The notes beneath the pieces are model-generated. The model did not search any database, was not told the DNA's origin, and saw only the letters and a program-made list of their open reading frames with translations. From NCBI GenBank assembly GCA_004557975.1, contig SFEV01000001.1:68710-132709 (forward strand): a stretch of DNA of 64,000 nucleotides, written 5' to 3'. Below, one piece after another: positions 43,952 to 51,674 of this stretch. The stretch's first letter is position 1; the number at the start of each line of letters is the position of its first letter. Source of the DNA: Lachnospiraceae bacterium. Its GTDB lineage: Bacteria; Bacillota; Clostridia; Lachnospirales; Lachnospiraceae. Both the position numbers and the translations under genes were made by a program.

Positions 43952-46258
43952 TCAGATCGGCGGAACAGAGGACGGACGCAGCGGATCCCATGCCCTGCTA
44001 ACGTCAAACAGATCGCTTAGCATATCCGGATTGTAATACATCCGGTAGCCATCCACGTTCCGTCTTGACTGGCGCACATAATCCGTACCTACCTGCAGCC
44101 AGTACTGTGCCGAATCGACACCGCAGTAAAAATTGAATCCCGCCTGTTTCAGATACTGAAATCTGTCTCCGGAATAATTCTCCCATCCGCAGATGTCTCC
44201 GCCGAAGGCATAGATCATTGTATCAGTCTCTCCGATCAGAGGCTCCACCCATGATTCCCATCTGTCCGTATCCTGGACAAATAAGGCCCACGGAACTCCG
44301 TTGGTTTCATGCATGTTCTGATGTCCCCAGGTATGGCTGGCAAACTTCCAGCCGTTTCTTTTCATGGCGTTCGCCACCTTCTCTGCCTCCCTGCACTCTT
44401 TCTCCCATGCGGCCTCATCAAAGCCTCCCGGATAGGAATCGAAAAACATCTGCTGCTGTACCGTCACCCGTCCTTCTTCTTTTGTCTTGTACACTTCATC
44501 CGTCCGGTATCCGAGAATGCCCTCATAGCCGGTCAGCGCAACATACCCCTTTGCACCACGGTACGAAAAGTCAGGATGTTTTTCCACAAAGCGGTCAATC
44601 AGTGGAACCATATCGTAATCACCGACTGAAATACTGCCATCATCCTCAATATATTCGTTTTTCACATCTCCGTTCTGGTCTACAATCAGCCGGCTGGCAA
44701 ATCCATGTCCGTCCATATAGTGATAGTAGCTCACGTCGTCCTGCGACAGCACGAACGGAATCTTGTCCGGAGGCAGCATGATATCCTGGGCAGCAAAGGT
44801 TTTGCCGCCATTTCCGTCATCCGTTTCCGACACAATATCTGACAGAAATACCATCACATATCCTTTCTGGTACATCTGCTCTATAATACTGTTGAACTCA
44901 TGTTCCGTCACCATGAACTGGTTAAATCCGCCTTCATATTCATCTCCGTCGAAGGCCTTTTTCGGATCATGGATCAGTGTATGGAAAAAAATATGCGTCA
45001 CCTTATCTGCCGGATACGGGACGCAGGCGTTTTTCTTCTCAGCATAACCGGCGACGGCCGTCTGCAGCTCCTGATTTTCCTCATAATCCTCTGCACTCTT
45101 CAGCAAAGCGATCGCCCGGTCATAATCATACTGCATCGCCATCCGGTCTGCCTGCGCCTTCAGCTCCTCCGGTGTCAGAGCCGAAGCTTCTCCATCCTGT
45201 GCGCCGTCTCCGCCCTGCGCATCATTGCCGCCTGGCGAATCCTCTCCGCCCTGCGCATCATTACCGCCTGGCGAATCCTCTCCGCCCTGCGCATCATTGC
45301 CGCTAGGCGAGCCCTCTCCGCTCTGCGTATCATTACCGCTTGGCGAGCCGCTTTCATCCTGCGCATCCCCGTCAGCATCCTTATCCAGACTGCCTGCCGC
45401 AATCTCCTGCTTTCTTCTGGCTTCCTCTGCCATGCGCTCCGCGCCTGTCATCTTCGTTCCATGTCCAAGAAGAACCTCATAAATCAATGCTGCGATCAGC
45501 AGAACAATCAGAATCCCCAGCACACCCACAAGCATGCGCATTCTGGATTCATTCTCCCGCTCCCGCCTGCGCTTGGTCACTGCAGCATCCTTCGCCTGTC
45601 CTTCCGGAAGCTCCCGTATCATCTCTCTGGGAGATGGTCCTGACGGTACTTTTCTCCTGCGCGGTGCTGCAGACTGCGCCTTTCCTTTTTTTGCCGATGT
45701 TTCCCGTGGCTTCTCTTTGGCTTTGGCTGTGGTTCTGTCCCTGTCCGCAGCAGCTGCACTCTTATCCGTAAACTGCCTGAAATGCCGCACTCTGCTCTGG
45801 TTATCTGTACTTCGTCCACGCGGTGTACCTTCATCACGCCCTGAGGATCTCACACTCATCCTGCTGACCTTACTTTTTTCAGGCGATGAAAGCTTCTCTG
45901 TTCCTTCACGATTTTCTCCAGCCTGCTCATTATCCGTATCTTTTCTGCCTGCATGAACTGTATCCGCATGACTCTGCTCTGTATTTACTTTGCCTGCATG
46001 GACTGTATCCGCATGACTCTGCTCTGTATTGACTTTGCCTGCATGGACTGTATCCGCATAATTCTCCTCTGTATTTACTTTGCCTGCATGGACTGTATCC
46101 GCATAATTCTCCTCTGTATTTACTTTGCATGCATGAACTGTATCCACATGACTCTGCTCTGTATTGACTTTGTCTGTGTTTGCCGCATCCGCATGATCCG
46201 GTTCTGCATAATCTCTGTCCCGGCTCTGCCTGGCAGTCAGCTTTTTCTCATCATCCAT
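43952..46258 (-). CDS. Membrane-anchored polysaccharide deacetylase with long repeat-rich N-terminus
   Basis: A 768-residue paralogue of the adjacent deacetylase. A cytoplasmic N-terminal part of about 240 residues contains five 15-residue repeats (VNTEQSHADTVHAGK type), then a basic Ser/Lys/Arg-rich stretch. One helix (MLVGVLGILIVLLIAALIYEVL) crosses the membrane. The outside stalk has SPGGNDAQGGED-type repeats, and the C-terminal NodB-like domain has FVLSQDDVSYYHYMDGHGF, ASHTWGHQNMHE and MIYAFGGDICGWE. It probably trims acetyl groups from wall glycan. A GGGGGG-type RBS stands about 10 bases before the ATG at 46258. First gene after a strong promoter. Confidence 0.87.
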   Translation of the reverse strand: MDDEKKLTARQSRDRDYAEPDHADAANTDKVNTEQSHVDTVHACKVNTEENYADTVHAGKVNTEENYADTVHAGKVNTEQSHADTVHAGKVNTEQSHADTVHAGRKDTDNEQAGENREGTEKLSSPEKSKVSRMSVRSSGRDEGTPRGRSTDNQSRVRHFRQFTDKSAAAADRDRTTAKAKEKPRETSAKKGKAQSAAPRRRKVPSGPSPREMIRELPEGQAKDAAVTKRRRERENESRMRMLVGVLGILIVLLIAALIYEVLLGHGTKMTGAERMAEEARRKQEIAAGSLDKDADGDAQDESGSPSGNDTQSGEGSPSGNDAQGGEDSPGGNDAQGGEDSPGGNDAQGGDGAQDGEASALTPEELKAQADRMAMQYDYDRAIALLKSAEDYEENQELQTAVAGYAEKKNACVPYPADKVTHIFFHTLIHDPKKAFDGDEYEGGFNQFMVTEHEFNSIIEQMYQKGYVMVFLSDIVSETDDGNGGKTFAAQDIMLPPDKIPFVLSQDDVSYYHYMDGHGFASRLIVDQNGDVKNEYIEDDGSISVGDYDMVPLIDRFVEKHPDFSYRGAKGYVALTGYEGILGYRTDEVYKTKEEGRVTVQQQMFFDSYPGGFDEAAWEKECREAEKVANAMKRNGWKFASHTWGHQNMHETNGVPWALFVQDTDRWESWVEPLIGETDTMIYAFGGDICGWENYSGDRFQYLKQAGFNFYCGVDSAQYWLQVGTDYVRQSRRNVDGYRMYYNPDMLSDLFDVSRAWDPLRPSSVPPI
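45178..45360 (-). repeat. 39-base in-frame repeats in the deacetylase stalk
   Basis: Four to five units coding for GSPSGNDAQGGED-like 13-residue blocks, just outside the membrane helix. Units vary at a few positions. Confidence 0.8.
45945..46170 (-). repeat. 45-base in-frame repeats in the deacetylase N-terminus
   Basis: Five 45-base units encode VNTE(Q/E)(S/N)(H/Y)(A/V)DTVHAGK. Two variants (QSH and ENY) alternate in blocks, a sign of recent unit duplication. Confidence 0.9.
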
Positions 46259-46316
46259 TTTCTTTTGTCCCCCCTGCAAAAAGCCTGAAAAATCGCGCTT
46301 TCCGCTTCTTTCCTAT

Positions 46317-46345
46317 AGCATAGTTGATCGCCGTTCTTTTGTCAA
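46317..46345 (-). promoter_or_regulatory. Promoter of the deacetylase pair
   Basis: TTGACA (46340-46345), 17 bases, TATGCT (46317-46322), about 60 bases before the ATG. Diverges from the promoter of the radical SAM gene. Confidence 0.8.
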
Positions 46346-46431
46346 TTACTCCCACTTTGCAATTCCTTAAGAAAAAATGAAAGGTGTTGTAAATTTTTCT
46401 TCGGAAACATTTTTTTCACTAAGATGACTTC

Positions 46432-46460
46432 TTTACTAAAATCAAATCCAATGGTATGAT
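46432..46460 (+). promoter_or_regulatory. Promoter of the radical SAM gene
   Basis: TTTACT (46432-46437), 17 bases, TATGAT (46455-46460), leader of about 33 bases to the ATG. Confidence 0.7.
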
Positions 46461-46498
46461 AAACAGGTGATTATCACTCCACAAGGAGCATTGTTCAG

Positions 46499-47434
46499 AT
46501 GAAATGGGATGACAAGCCTTATTATTCCCTGGATTATGAAATGAAACACTGTTTCGGTGAAAAGGTATACAGGCTCGCCCTGAACGGAGGTATGACATGC
46601 CCGAACCGTGACGGTACTGTCGGGAAGGGCGGATGTATTTTCTGCAGCAGAGGCGGATCCGGTGATTTCGCAGCTTCCTCGCTGCTTTCGATACCGGAGC
46701 AGCTTGCCTCACAGAAGGCGCTGATTCGCCGGAAACGCCCGGTACAGAAATTCATTGCATATTTTCAGGCATATACAAACACGTACGCACCTGCAGCATA
46801 CCTGGAAAAGATTTTTACAGAAGCCATCAATGACCCGGAGGTCGTTGTTCTTTCCATTGCCACCCGTCCGGATTGTCTGCCTGACGATGTGCTGGCTCTT
46901 CTGGAACGTCTGAACCGCATCAAACCGGTCTGGGTAGAGCTTGGTCTGCAGACTGTTCATGAGAATACCTCAAAGCTGATCCGCAGAGGCTATGAGCTGT
47001 CATGCTTTGAACGGGCTGTATCTGCACTTCGAAGCTGCGGTATTCAGGTGATTGTTCACACTATTCTCGGATTACCCGGTGAAAGCCGGACTCAGATGCT
47101 GGAGACAATGGCATACCTGAATCACAGTGATATCCAGGGAATCAAACTTCAGCTTCTCCATGTTCTGAGAGATACGGATCTCGCCTCCTGCTACGAATCG
47201 GGTTCTTTTGCCGTCCTCGGGATGGAGGAATATGTCCAGCTCCTCATTGACTGCGTCGAACGTCTGTCACCAGACATCGTCATCCACAGAATGACCGGAG
47301 ACGGTCCATCCGATCTTCTGATTGCACCGAAGTGGAGCATGCGCAAGCGCACAGTGCTGAACCGGATTCATGCGGCATTTCGCGAACGGGATACCTGGCA
47401 GGGCAGACTGTATGACAGCGATCTGTACAAATGA
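46499..47434 (+). CDS. TIGR01212-family (YhcC-like) radical SAM protein
   Basis: A 311-residue radical SAM protein. The 4Fe-4S cysteines are in CPNRDGTVGKGGCIFC. The segments CIFCSRGGSGDFA, YFQAYTNTYAP and LQTVHENTSKLIRRGYE fit the TIGR01212 family, whose substrate is not known to me. RBS AAGGAG lies about 10 bases before the ATG. It is followed by the DUF4364 gene in the same orientation after 37 bases and probably shares its transcript. Confidence 0.92.
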   Translation: MKWDDKPYYSLDYEMKHCFGEKVYRLALNGGMTCPNRDGTVGKGGCIFCSRGGSGDFAASSLLSIPEQLASQKALIRRKRPVQKFIAYFQAYTNTYAPAAYLEKIFTEAINDPEVVVLSIATRPDCLPDDVLALLERLNRIKPVWVELGLQTVHENTSKLIRRGYELSCFERAVSALRSCGIQVIVHTILGLPGESRTQMLETMAYLNHSDIQGIKLQLLHVLRDTDLASCYESGSFAVLGMEEYVQLLIDCVERLSPDIVIHRMTGDGPSDLLIAPKWSMRKRTVLNRIHAAFRERDTWQGRLYDSDLYK

Positions 47435-47471
47435 AAACGATACATTAATTATTTACCAGGGAGGGATTATT

Positions 47472-47984
47472 ATGCCGGAACCATTTACTCTATATAAGCT
47501 CATTGTCCTGTACATGCTGCAGAAAGTTGACTTTCCGCTGACGAATTCACAGATCTCAGCCTTTATTCTTGACCGCGGCTACACAACGTACTTCACACTT
47601 CAGTCCGTACTCTCTGAGCTTGCGGAAAGCGGAATGATCCGGCAGGAAACGATCCGCAACAGCTCCTACTTTACCATAACAGAGTCCGGCTCGGAAGCGC
47701 TGCATTATTTTCAGAACAGGATTTCCAGAACAATCCGTGACGAAATAGACGAATATATGGCAGAAAATAAAATGAAGCTGCGCGATGAAGTCTCCATTAT
47801 TGCGGACTACTACAAAAATACGGCAGATGAATACTCTGTACACTGTATTGTAAAGGAAAAGTATTCCAACCCCATCGACCTTACTGTCACCGTGCCGGAC
47901 GAAGCGCAGGCAAAGGCTGTCTGTCGCAACTGGCGTAAACACTGTCAGAAAATTTATGAATTTGTAATGAAGGAACTGCTCTGA
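47472..47984 (+). CDS. DUF4364 family protein (winged-helix type)
   Basis: A 170-residue protein common in Lachnospiraceae. The N-terminal part (FTLYKLIVLYMLQKVDFPLT, then a helix pair and SGMIRQETIRNSSYFTITESG) has the pattern of a winged helix-turn-helix similar to PadR/MarR folds. The C-terminal half is a small alpha/beta domain of unknown role. It may bind DNA, but no target is visible. The ATG at 47472 follows GGAGGG by 6 bases; the frame opens further upstream inside the previous gene. Confidence 0.85.
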   Translation: MPEPFTLYKLIVLYMLQKVDFPLTNSQISAFILDRGYTTYFTLQSVLSELAESGMIRQETIRNSSYFTITESGSEALHYFQNRISRTIRDEIDEYMAENKMKLRDEVSIIADYYKNTADEYSVHCIVKEKYSNPIDLTVTVPDEAQAKAVCRNWRKHCQKIYEFVMKELL

Positions 47985-47998
47985 ACAGTATAATATAA

Positions 47999-48023
47999 GG
48001 CCACCGCTGCTGCGGTGGCCTTT
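47999..48023 (+). terminator. Terminator after the DUF4364 gene
   Basis: GGCCACCGC/GCGGTGGCC 9-bp stem with a TGCT loop and TTT, 14 bases after the stop. It also lies just beyond the convergent SleB-type gene stop. Confidence 0.85.
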
Positions 48024-48044
48024 CTGGTATCTGTAAATGAAATC

Positions 48045-49436
48045 TTAATAGAACTGGTGGTCTCCAATCTGAGTACCTTTTCCTGAACCGGTGTTGAAGT
48101 AAAGGGCACTTCCTACCGGGTTCTCTCCGCCGATTGCTGCTGCTGCCGCATCATAGCAGGTGCTGGGGACACCGTTTGCCAGTGCGCTTGCAAGAGATCC
48201 GCTGTATGCCGGAGTAAACTGTCCGCTCTGGTAGATTACTTCGCTGATGGAGTTCGGGAAAGATCCGCTGTACACACGGTTCATGACAACCGCGCCGACT
48301 GCGACCATTCCCTCATAGCTCTGATTTCCCGCCTCGCAGTAAATCAGTGCTGCCAGAAGAGAAGTGTCGTCCGTACCTGTGGACGCTGCCTCTGTCTCCT
48401 CCACATACGCTTCCGTTTCAACATATGCCTCTGTCTCGACATATGCTTCTGTCTCCACGTACGTCTCTATATATTCAGGCTCTGTGCTGTTTGAATTCGT
48501 CACTACGTTGCCGTTTGCATCATAGAAAGTATCTGTATCGGCATCGTAATATCCGCCCTCACCGATCACCACATCATCACCGCTTCCGTCATCCACAGGC
48601 TCTGTCTGCGGTGCTTCGGTCTGAGGAGCCTCTGTCTGAGGAGCTTCCGTCTGCGGTGCCTCGGTCTGGGGAGCTTCCGTCTCTGTGTAGGTCGGTTCTG
48701 TATATGTCGGCTCTGAATAAGTCGGTTCTGTATATGTCGGTTCCGTATAGGTCGGCTCTGTGTAAGTATAGGTGTAATCCGGTTCTGTGTATGTATCCGT
48801 GTAATCCGGCTCCGCATACTCTTCCTCGCTGTCGAGGATCACTCCGTCCTTCAGTACAGCAGTCTCAAGCAGAAGTACCGGGGCTACATCATCTTCAGAT
48901 ACGTATGCCACACTGTCCTCCTCTTCGCCGTACTTCACCTGAAGCCAGTGACCATTGTCCTGCAGAAGTACAAAAGAATCTCTCGTGTCCAATATCTCCA
49001 GGACATCAGAGGAACCATCCTCCCCCGCAAACAGCTTTACATCGTCCCACATTGTGGCAACGCCTTCCACGCCGTACTTTTCTGCGAGTTCTTTTACATC
49101 ATCTCCAAAAACAAGATATTCATTCTTTACAAACCCTGTAATTCCACCGGAATAAATCTCAGTCCACTCTTCACCCTTCTTGACAACCCAGGCTGCTCCC
49201 CCCTGGTAGAGGAATCCGAGAATCTCTCCTTCTTCATCTGCAGTTCTCCGGATATTAATTCCTGTACTGACTTCTTCATCATTCGTCATCACAAGATCCT
49301 TCCAGGCATCCTCCTGCTCGTAAGGAATTGCAATCACATCTGATTCTTCCTGCGCTGCCGCTGTCATACTCATCATCATAGCTGCCGCCATGACTGCCAC
49401 AGAACAGGCAACTGCGCATTTAGTCTTTCTAATCAT
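48045..49436 (-). CDS. Secreted SH3-domain cell-wall hydrolase (SleB/Hydrolase_2 type)
   Basis: A 463-residue exported protein. The signal peptide (CAVACSVAVMAAAMMMSMTAAAQ) is followed by SH3-like domains at about 40-190, then a low-complexity linker with YTEP, TEAPQ and YVETEA units (about 205-350). A C-terminal Hydrolase_2 domain (about 360-463) starts LLAALIYCEAGNQSYEGMVAVG, where the Glu of CEAGNQ is the likely catalytic acid. SleB-like domains cut the glycan strand of peptidoglycan, in spores through muramic lactam. The SH3 and linker layout suggests a vegetative wall enzyme. RBS GGAGGAG lies about 8 bases upstream. Confidence 0.9.
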   Translation of the reverse strand: MIRKTKCAVACSVAVMAAAMMMSMTAAAQEESDVIAIPYEQEDAWKDLVMTNDEEVSTGINIRRTADEEGEILGFLYQGGAAWVVKKGEEWTEIYSGGITGFVKNEYLVFGDDVKELAEKYGVEGVATMWDDVKLFAGEDGSSDVLEILDTRDSFVLLQDNGHWLQVKYGEEEDSVAYVSEDDVAPVLLLETAVLKDGVILDSEEEYAEPDYTDTYTEPDYTYTYTEPTYTEPTYTEPTYSEPTYTEPTYTETEAPQTEAPQTEAPQTEAPQTEAPQTEPVDDGSGDDVVIGEGGYYDADTDTFYDANGNVVTNSNSTEPEYIETYVETEAYVETEAYVETEAYVEETEAASTGTDDTSLLAALIYCEAGNQSYEGMVAVGAVVMNRVYSGSFPNSISEVIYQSGQFTPAYSGSLASALANGVPSTCYDAAAAAIGGENPVGSALYFNTGSGKGTQIGDHQFY

Positions 49437-49516
49437 TACTATTTCTCCTCCTCGGGTACTGCTTAATACATTTCTGTTAAAATTATTACATATTTGTTAA
49501 CTCATGTTACAAGCAC

Positions 49517-49545
49517 ATTGTAATATGTTTAACCTTGTTTGTCAA
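49517..49545 (-). promoter_or_regulatory. Promoter of the SleB-type hydrolase gene
   Basis: TTGACA (49540-49545), 17 bases, TACAAT (49517-49522): a near-consensus sigma-A promoter. The leader of about 75 bases repeats GTTAACA/TTTAACA motifs. Confidence 0.88.
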
Positions 49546-49641
49546 GCATTATTCGTATTTTTCCTGAATATATTCAGGGCCAGGCGAAGAATAGCCGTAT
49601 AATCCATCTTTTTTTCAGGTAATAAACATGTAAAAAATAAA

Positions 49642-49677
49642 GGACAGAACGCACAGAAATTCTGTGCTGCCCTGTCC
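49642..49677 (-). terminator. Terminator of the pfkA-methyltransferase operon
   Basis: Two-part stem GGACAG/CTGTCC and GCACAG/CTGTGC, followed on the minus strand by TTTATTTTTT. It lies 150 bases beyond the methyltransferase stop. Confidence 0.75.
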
Positions 49678-49827
49678 CGACAGAGGAACTGCTCCATTCC
49701 CCCCATATTGACCTATATTATGAGTTGCCCGACAAATGAGCCTGACGTCGATTTCGTGTTCTGCACTATCAAAATCGACGAAAACATTCAAAATCCGCTC
49801 ATATTATCATTTACGTACAGATGCATG

Positions 49828-50604
49828 TCAGGAATAACGTCTCTGACGGTTCGCCTCATACATTAATACAGCAGAAGCTACTGCCGCATTCAGCGACTCC
49901 ACCTGACCGCACATGGGTATTTTTATGTAGACATCTGCCAGCTCCGCCGTCCCACCGGTCAGGCCGCGGCTTTCATTTCCGATCAGAAATCCCGTCGGTG
50001 TGCGATAGGACTGCCCGTCATAAGTGCCTGTCCCTCTCAGATGTGCGGCATACAGCGTCACTCCCGCAGCTTTCAGCTCTGCCAGTGACTGCTTCAGATC
50101 ATCCGTATAACAGAAAGGCATACGGTAAATGGACCCCATTGTGGAACGGATCACTTTCGGATTGTACAAATCCACACAGCCGCTGCTCATCAGGATTCCG
50201 GTGACACCTGCGCCCTCACCTGTCCTGAGAATAGTTCCGAGATTACCCGGATCCTGAAGATTCTCCAGAACCATAATCAGAGGATTCTCTCCGTACAGCT
50301 CCCGAATTTCATAGTGATACTGCCTCACGAGACACAGCACACCCTGAGGTGTCCTGGTATCGGATACGCTCTCAAAAACACGATCTGACAGCAGAGTCAC
50401 CTGACGGTCATCAAACAGAGAGCTGTGCTTCTGATAGAAACTTTCTGATACGTATGTATGCACCAGGCGGTCCGCAGGCGCCTCCTGGTACATTTTGATT
50501 CCTTCCACAATGAAAACATCCTGCGCATTCCGCTCCTTCCCCTTCTTCTGAAGCTGAATGAGCTGTTTCACCTGCGCATTAGAAGTACTTGTTATACAAT
50601 TCAC
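49828..50604 (-). CDS. TrmH/SpoU family RNA 2'-O-methyltransferase
   Basis: A 258-residue SPOUT methyltransferase. The N-terminal SpoU substrate-binding part is followed by the knotted SAM domain: motif 1 LENLQDPGNLGTILRT, motif 2 FLIGNESRGL and motif 3 IPMCGQVESLNAAVASAVLMYE. It should methylate a ribose in rRNA or tRNA. The start is GTG at 50604 with GGGAG upstream, 19 bases after the pfkA stop, so the two genes form an operon. Confidence 0.93.
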   Translation of the reverse strand: MNCITSTSNAQVKQLIQLQKKGKERNAQDVFIVEGIKMYQEAPADRLVHTYVSESFYQKHSSLFDDRQVTLLSDRVFESVSDTRTPQGVLCLVRQYHYEIRELYGENPLIMVLENLQDPGNLGTILRTGEGAGVTGILMSSGCVDLYNPKVIRSTMGSIYRMPFCYTDDLKQSLAELKAAGVTLYAAHLRGTGTYDGQSYRTPTGFLIGNESRGLTGGTAELADVYIKIPMCGQVESLNAAVASAVLMYEANRQRRYS

Positions 50605-50623
50605 GCTGATCTCCCGTCTGCGA

Positions 50624-51598
50624 TCAGATAGCCATAGCCTTGGCTACCCGAACCATATAGTCAGAAATATCCTTCTGCATTTTCAGCGCCTCATCAATAT
50701 CATAATCCACATACTGGCCATTGCGGTAAGCCACGACACGATTTGTCTGTCCCTGTGCAAGAAGGTCCGCAGCATACGCACCCATGACAGATGCATAGAC
50801 ACGGTCACGACATGTCGGGCTTCCGCCGCGCTGCATATGTCCGAGAATGGTCGCGCGCGTCTCCACGCCGGTAGCCGCCTCGATACGGCGCGCCATACTG
50901 GTGGAGTGGCCGATACCTTCTGCGTTGATAATAATATGATGCTTTTTGCCGCGCTTGCGGTTATGGATAATATTGTTAATCAGTACCTGCTCGTCATAGT
51001 CGTAGCGCTCCGGCAGAAGAATGTCCTCAGCACCGTTTGCGATACCGCACCACAGCGCAATGTAGCCCGCATTTCTGCCCATAACCTCAATAATACTGCA
51101 GCGCTCATGGGAAGTGGAGGTATCTCTGACTTTGTCAATCGCATCCATTGCTGTATTGACCGCCGTATCGAATCCGATTGTATAGTCGGTACACGCAATG
51201 TCGAGGTCGATGGTTCCCGGTACACCGATGGTATTGATGCCTCTGGCAGCAAGCTGCTGAGCTCCCGCAAAGGAACCGTCGCCGCCGATGACCACCAGCC
51301 CGTCAATGCCATGCTTTCTGCAGATCTCTGCTCCCGCGTCCTGTCCCTCCGCCGTACGGAACTCGGAACACCGCGCCGTGTACAGAATCGTACCGCCCTT
51401 TGAAATCGTGTCGGAAACATCCCTTGCGTGGAGATCACGGATTTCTTCATTCAGCAGGCCTTTGTAGCCCTGATTTATTCCTTTAACCTTAAGTCCCTGT
51501 GACAGAGCCTTACGTACTACAGCACGGATCGCCGCATTCATACCCGGAGCGTCGCCGCCGCTTGTCAGTACACCGATCGTCTCAACCTTCTTTGCCAT
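50624..51598 (-). CDS. pfkA: ATP-dependent 6-phosphofructokinase
   Basis: A 324-residue glycolytic kinase. GVLTSGGDAPGMNAAIR binds ATP, and GGDGSFAGA with a Gly (not Asp) indicates ATP rather than pyrophosphate as donor. The catalytic loop reads GTIDLDIACTDYTIGFDT, where the family norm is TIDND; Leu replaces Asn but both Asp residues remain. MGRNAGYIALWCG and GHMQRGGSPTCRDR form the fructose-6-phosphate site. The ATG at 51598 has AGGAGG 6 bases upstream. It has its own promoter in the 76-base gap after dnaE. Confidence 0.96.
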   Translation of the reverse strand: MAKKVETIGVLTSGGDAPGMNAAIRAVVRKALSQGLKVKGINQGYKGLLNEEIRDLHARDVSDTISKGGTILYTARCSEFRTAEGQDAGAEICRKHGIDGLVVIGGDGSFAGAQQLAARGINTIGVPGTIDLDIACTDYTIGFDTAVNTAMDAIDKVRDTSTSHERCSIIEVMGRNAGYIALWCGIANGAEDILLPERYDYDEQVLINNIIHNRKRGKKHHIIINAEGIGHSTSMARRIEAATGVETRATILGHMQRGGSPTCRDRVYASVMGAYAADLLAQGQTNRVVAYRNGQYVDYDIDEALKMQKDISDYMVRVAKAMAI

Positions 51599-51639
51599 GT
51601 TGTACCTCCTGCCTCGCACTTAAAATAAATTTTTTTCTA

Positions 51640-51668
51640 ATTTTAATCTATTTTCCGCCATTTGTAAA
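51640..51668 (-). promoter_or_regulatory. Promoter of pfkA
   Basis: TTTACA (51663-51668), 17 bases, TAAAAT (51640-51645). The -35 box lies 6 bases beyond the dnaE stop. Confidence 0.78.
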
Positions 51669-51674
51669 GGTAAC

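Larger units (their letters stand above)
49437..49827. other. Intergenic region between SleB-type gene and RNA methyltransferase gene
   Basis: This 391-base gap holds the SleB-type promoter (49517-49545), the methyltransferase terminator (49642-49677) and an 8-bp inverted repeat GTCGATTT/AAATCGAC at about 49748-49781 with no assigned role. I see no gene in it. Confidence 0.7.

Noticed and set aside
46371..46430. AT-rich stretch with T-runs that might be a terminator
   Set aside because: No stable stem is present; it lies between two divergent promoters.
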